This document shows, in pieces, positions 6,647 through 7,596 of a DNA stretch of 7,596 nt. Position numbers and translations under genes: made by a program. The DNA comes from Desulfuromonadaceae bacterium UBA5613. GTDB taxonomy: Bacteria; Desulfobacterota; Desulfuromonadia; Desulfuromonadales; UBA2197. Below the pieces are notes generated by a model. It worked only from the letters and a program-made list of their open reading frames with translations, was not told where the DNA came from and searched no databases. The first letter of the stretch is position 1. Each line of letters begins with the position of its first letter. The stretch spans positions 1 to 7,596 of the forward strand of contig DIKR01000062.1 of NCBI GenBank assembly GCA_002424625.1, written 5' to 3'.

Positions 6647-7596
6647 ATGGCAAAAAATCGACTTGGCGAACTGCTGGTTCGCAAACAACTGATCACCGAC
6701 GTCCAGCTCGCGAAAGCCCTTGAAGATCAGAAGGTCAATGGTGGTCGTCTCGGTGCGGTGCTGGTTGGTCTCGGCTTAATAAAAGAAGAAGTCTTCACCT
6801 CTTTCCTTTCCCAGCAATATAGTGTCCCGTCGATCAACCTCAGTGAATTTGAAATCGACCCGTCTGTCATCAAACTCGTCCCCGCAGAGATTGCGCAAAA
6901 ATACAACCTGATTCCGATTAATCGCACTGGCGCGACCCTGATTGTCGCCATGAGTGATCCTTCCGACATCAACGCCATCGACGATCTGCGCTTCCGCACC
7001 GGCTACACCGTGGAAGTGGTTGTCGCTTCTGATGCTTCGATCAAGATCGGCCTTGACCAGTATTACGACCAAAGCGCTTCTTTCAACGAAGCGATGATGT
7101 TGGACGATATCGATCTTGAGGTCGTCGAAGAATCGGATGTCGATGCCCACGCTTTAGAGTCTGCGGCCGAAGAAGCGCCGGTCGTCAAACTGGTCAATTT
7201 GATCCTCACCGACGCCATCAAGCGCAAGGCTTCGGATATTCATATTGAGCCGTACGAGCTCTCCTTTCGCGTGCGCTACCGCATCGACGGCGTCCTTTAT
7301 GAAGTCATGAAGCCGCCGATGAAGCTTAAAAACGCCATGACCTCCCGTGTCAAAATCATGGCGGAAATGGATATTGCCGAACGGCGCCTCCCGCAGGACG
7401 GCCGCATCAAGATCAAGCTCCCCCGCGGCGGCGAAATGGATTACCGCGTCAATTGCCTGCCGACCCTCTTTGGCGAGAAAATCTGTTGCCGGCTCCTCGA
7501 CAAGTCAAACCTGCAGCTCGACATGACCAAGCTTGGCTACGAAGCCCAATCGCTTGAATGGTTCAAAAAAGAGATCCACAAACCTTTCGGCATGGT
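6647..7596 (+). CDS. pilB: Type IV pilus assembly ATPase PilB (GspE/PulE family), 5' part only
   Basis: PilB is the cytoplasmic hexameric ATPase that powers pilus extension by driving pilin polymerisation at the inner membrane. The window encodes the first 316 residues. Two MshEN-type motifs lie at residues 5-28 and 34-57, and the rest of the N-terminal T2SSE_N domain runs to about 140. An acidic linker follows (about 150-176, rich in Asp/Glu). The start of the secretion-ATPase core comes next: KASDIHIEPYE at 194-204, RYRIDGVLYEV at 210-220, RLPQDGRIKI at 247-256 and LPTLFGEKI at 271-279. The window ends at HKPFGM, immediately before the expected Walker A loop, so the ATP-binding site is not visible. 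GGGGA at 6639-6643 is the likely SD, with a short 3-nt spacing. The gene has its own promoter. In Geobacter relatives pilT, pilC, pilS, pilR and pilA follow pilB. GspE of a type II system is the main alternative, but the sequence resembles PilB more closely. Confidence 0.92.
   Translation, partial: MAKNRLGELLVRKQLITDVQLAKALEDQKVNGGRLGAVLVGLGLIKEEVFTSFLSQQYSVPSINLSEFEIDPSVIKLVPAEIAQKYNLIPINRTGATLIVAMSDPSDINAIDDLRFRTGYTVEVVVASDASIKIGLDQYYDQSASFNEAMMLDDIDLEVVEESDVDAHALESAAEEAPVVKLVNLILTDAIKRKASDIHIEPYELSFRVRYRIDGVLYEVMKPPMKLKNAMTSRVKIMAEMDIAERRLPQDGRIKIKLPRGGEMDYRVNCLPTLFGEKICCRLLDKSNLQLDMTKLGYEAQSLEWFKKEIHKPFGM

Noticed and set aside
1..7596. CRISPR array, tRNA genes, insertion sequence or prophage modules.
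   Set aside because: The window is filled by six conventional coding regions. The only gaps are 102 and 99 bp and contain no spaced direct repeats, cloverleaf or transposase fragments.

Overview
The window is about 7.6 kb of moderately GC-rich bacterial chromosome (high 50s percent GC by eye). It is densely packed, with every gene on the + strand. The gene content, the protein sequences (especially the PilB and DUF1015 proteins) and the codon use fit a Desulfuromonadota/Geobacter-like deltaproteobacterium. That placement is inferred from family resemblance and was not tested by a search.

Layout: (1) A complete DUF1015 (COG4198) protein fills 1-1329, its ATG falling exactly on the first base of the window. 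(2) A 102-bp gap follows. It is almost entirely a near-perfect inverted pair of 27-nt GC-rich units (1336-1362 and 1383-1409), and each unit also folds on itself, as REP/BIME-type dispersed repeats do. (3) A tight run of four genes spans 1432-6547: a ParM/StbA-like actin-type ATPase, RNase R (rnr), bifunctional riboflavin kinase/FAD synthetase (ribF) and shikimate dehydrogenase (aroE). Their junctions are a 4-nt overlap (TTGA), a 4-nt overlap (ATGA) and direct abutment (TAA then ATG), so they are probably co-transcribed and translationally coupled. (4) A 99-bp gap (6548-6646) holds a weak candidate terminator and a convincing sigma70-type promoter. (5) The 5' part of pilB, the type IV pilus extension ATPase, runs from 6647 off the window end, stopping just before the expected Walker A motif.

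The core genes are housekeeping: RNA decay (RNase R), flavin cofactors (RibF), aromatic amino acid biosynthesis (AroE) and pilus assembly (PilB). No single pathway links them, so the operon looks like co-transcription of unrelated functions. The parts most worth a second look are the orphan chromosomal actin-like gene with no visible ParR/parC partner, the palindromic repeat in front of it, and the tandem MshEN-type cyclic-di-GMP-binding motifs at the start of PilB. I see no CRISPR array, tRNA, rRNA, insertion sequence, defence system or prophage genes, and no clear case for a wholly new system.
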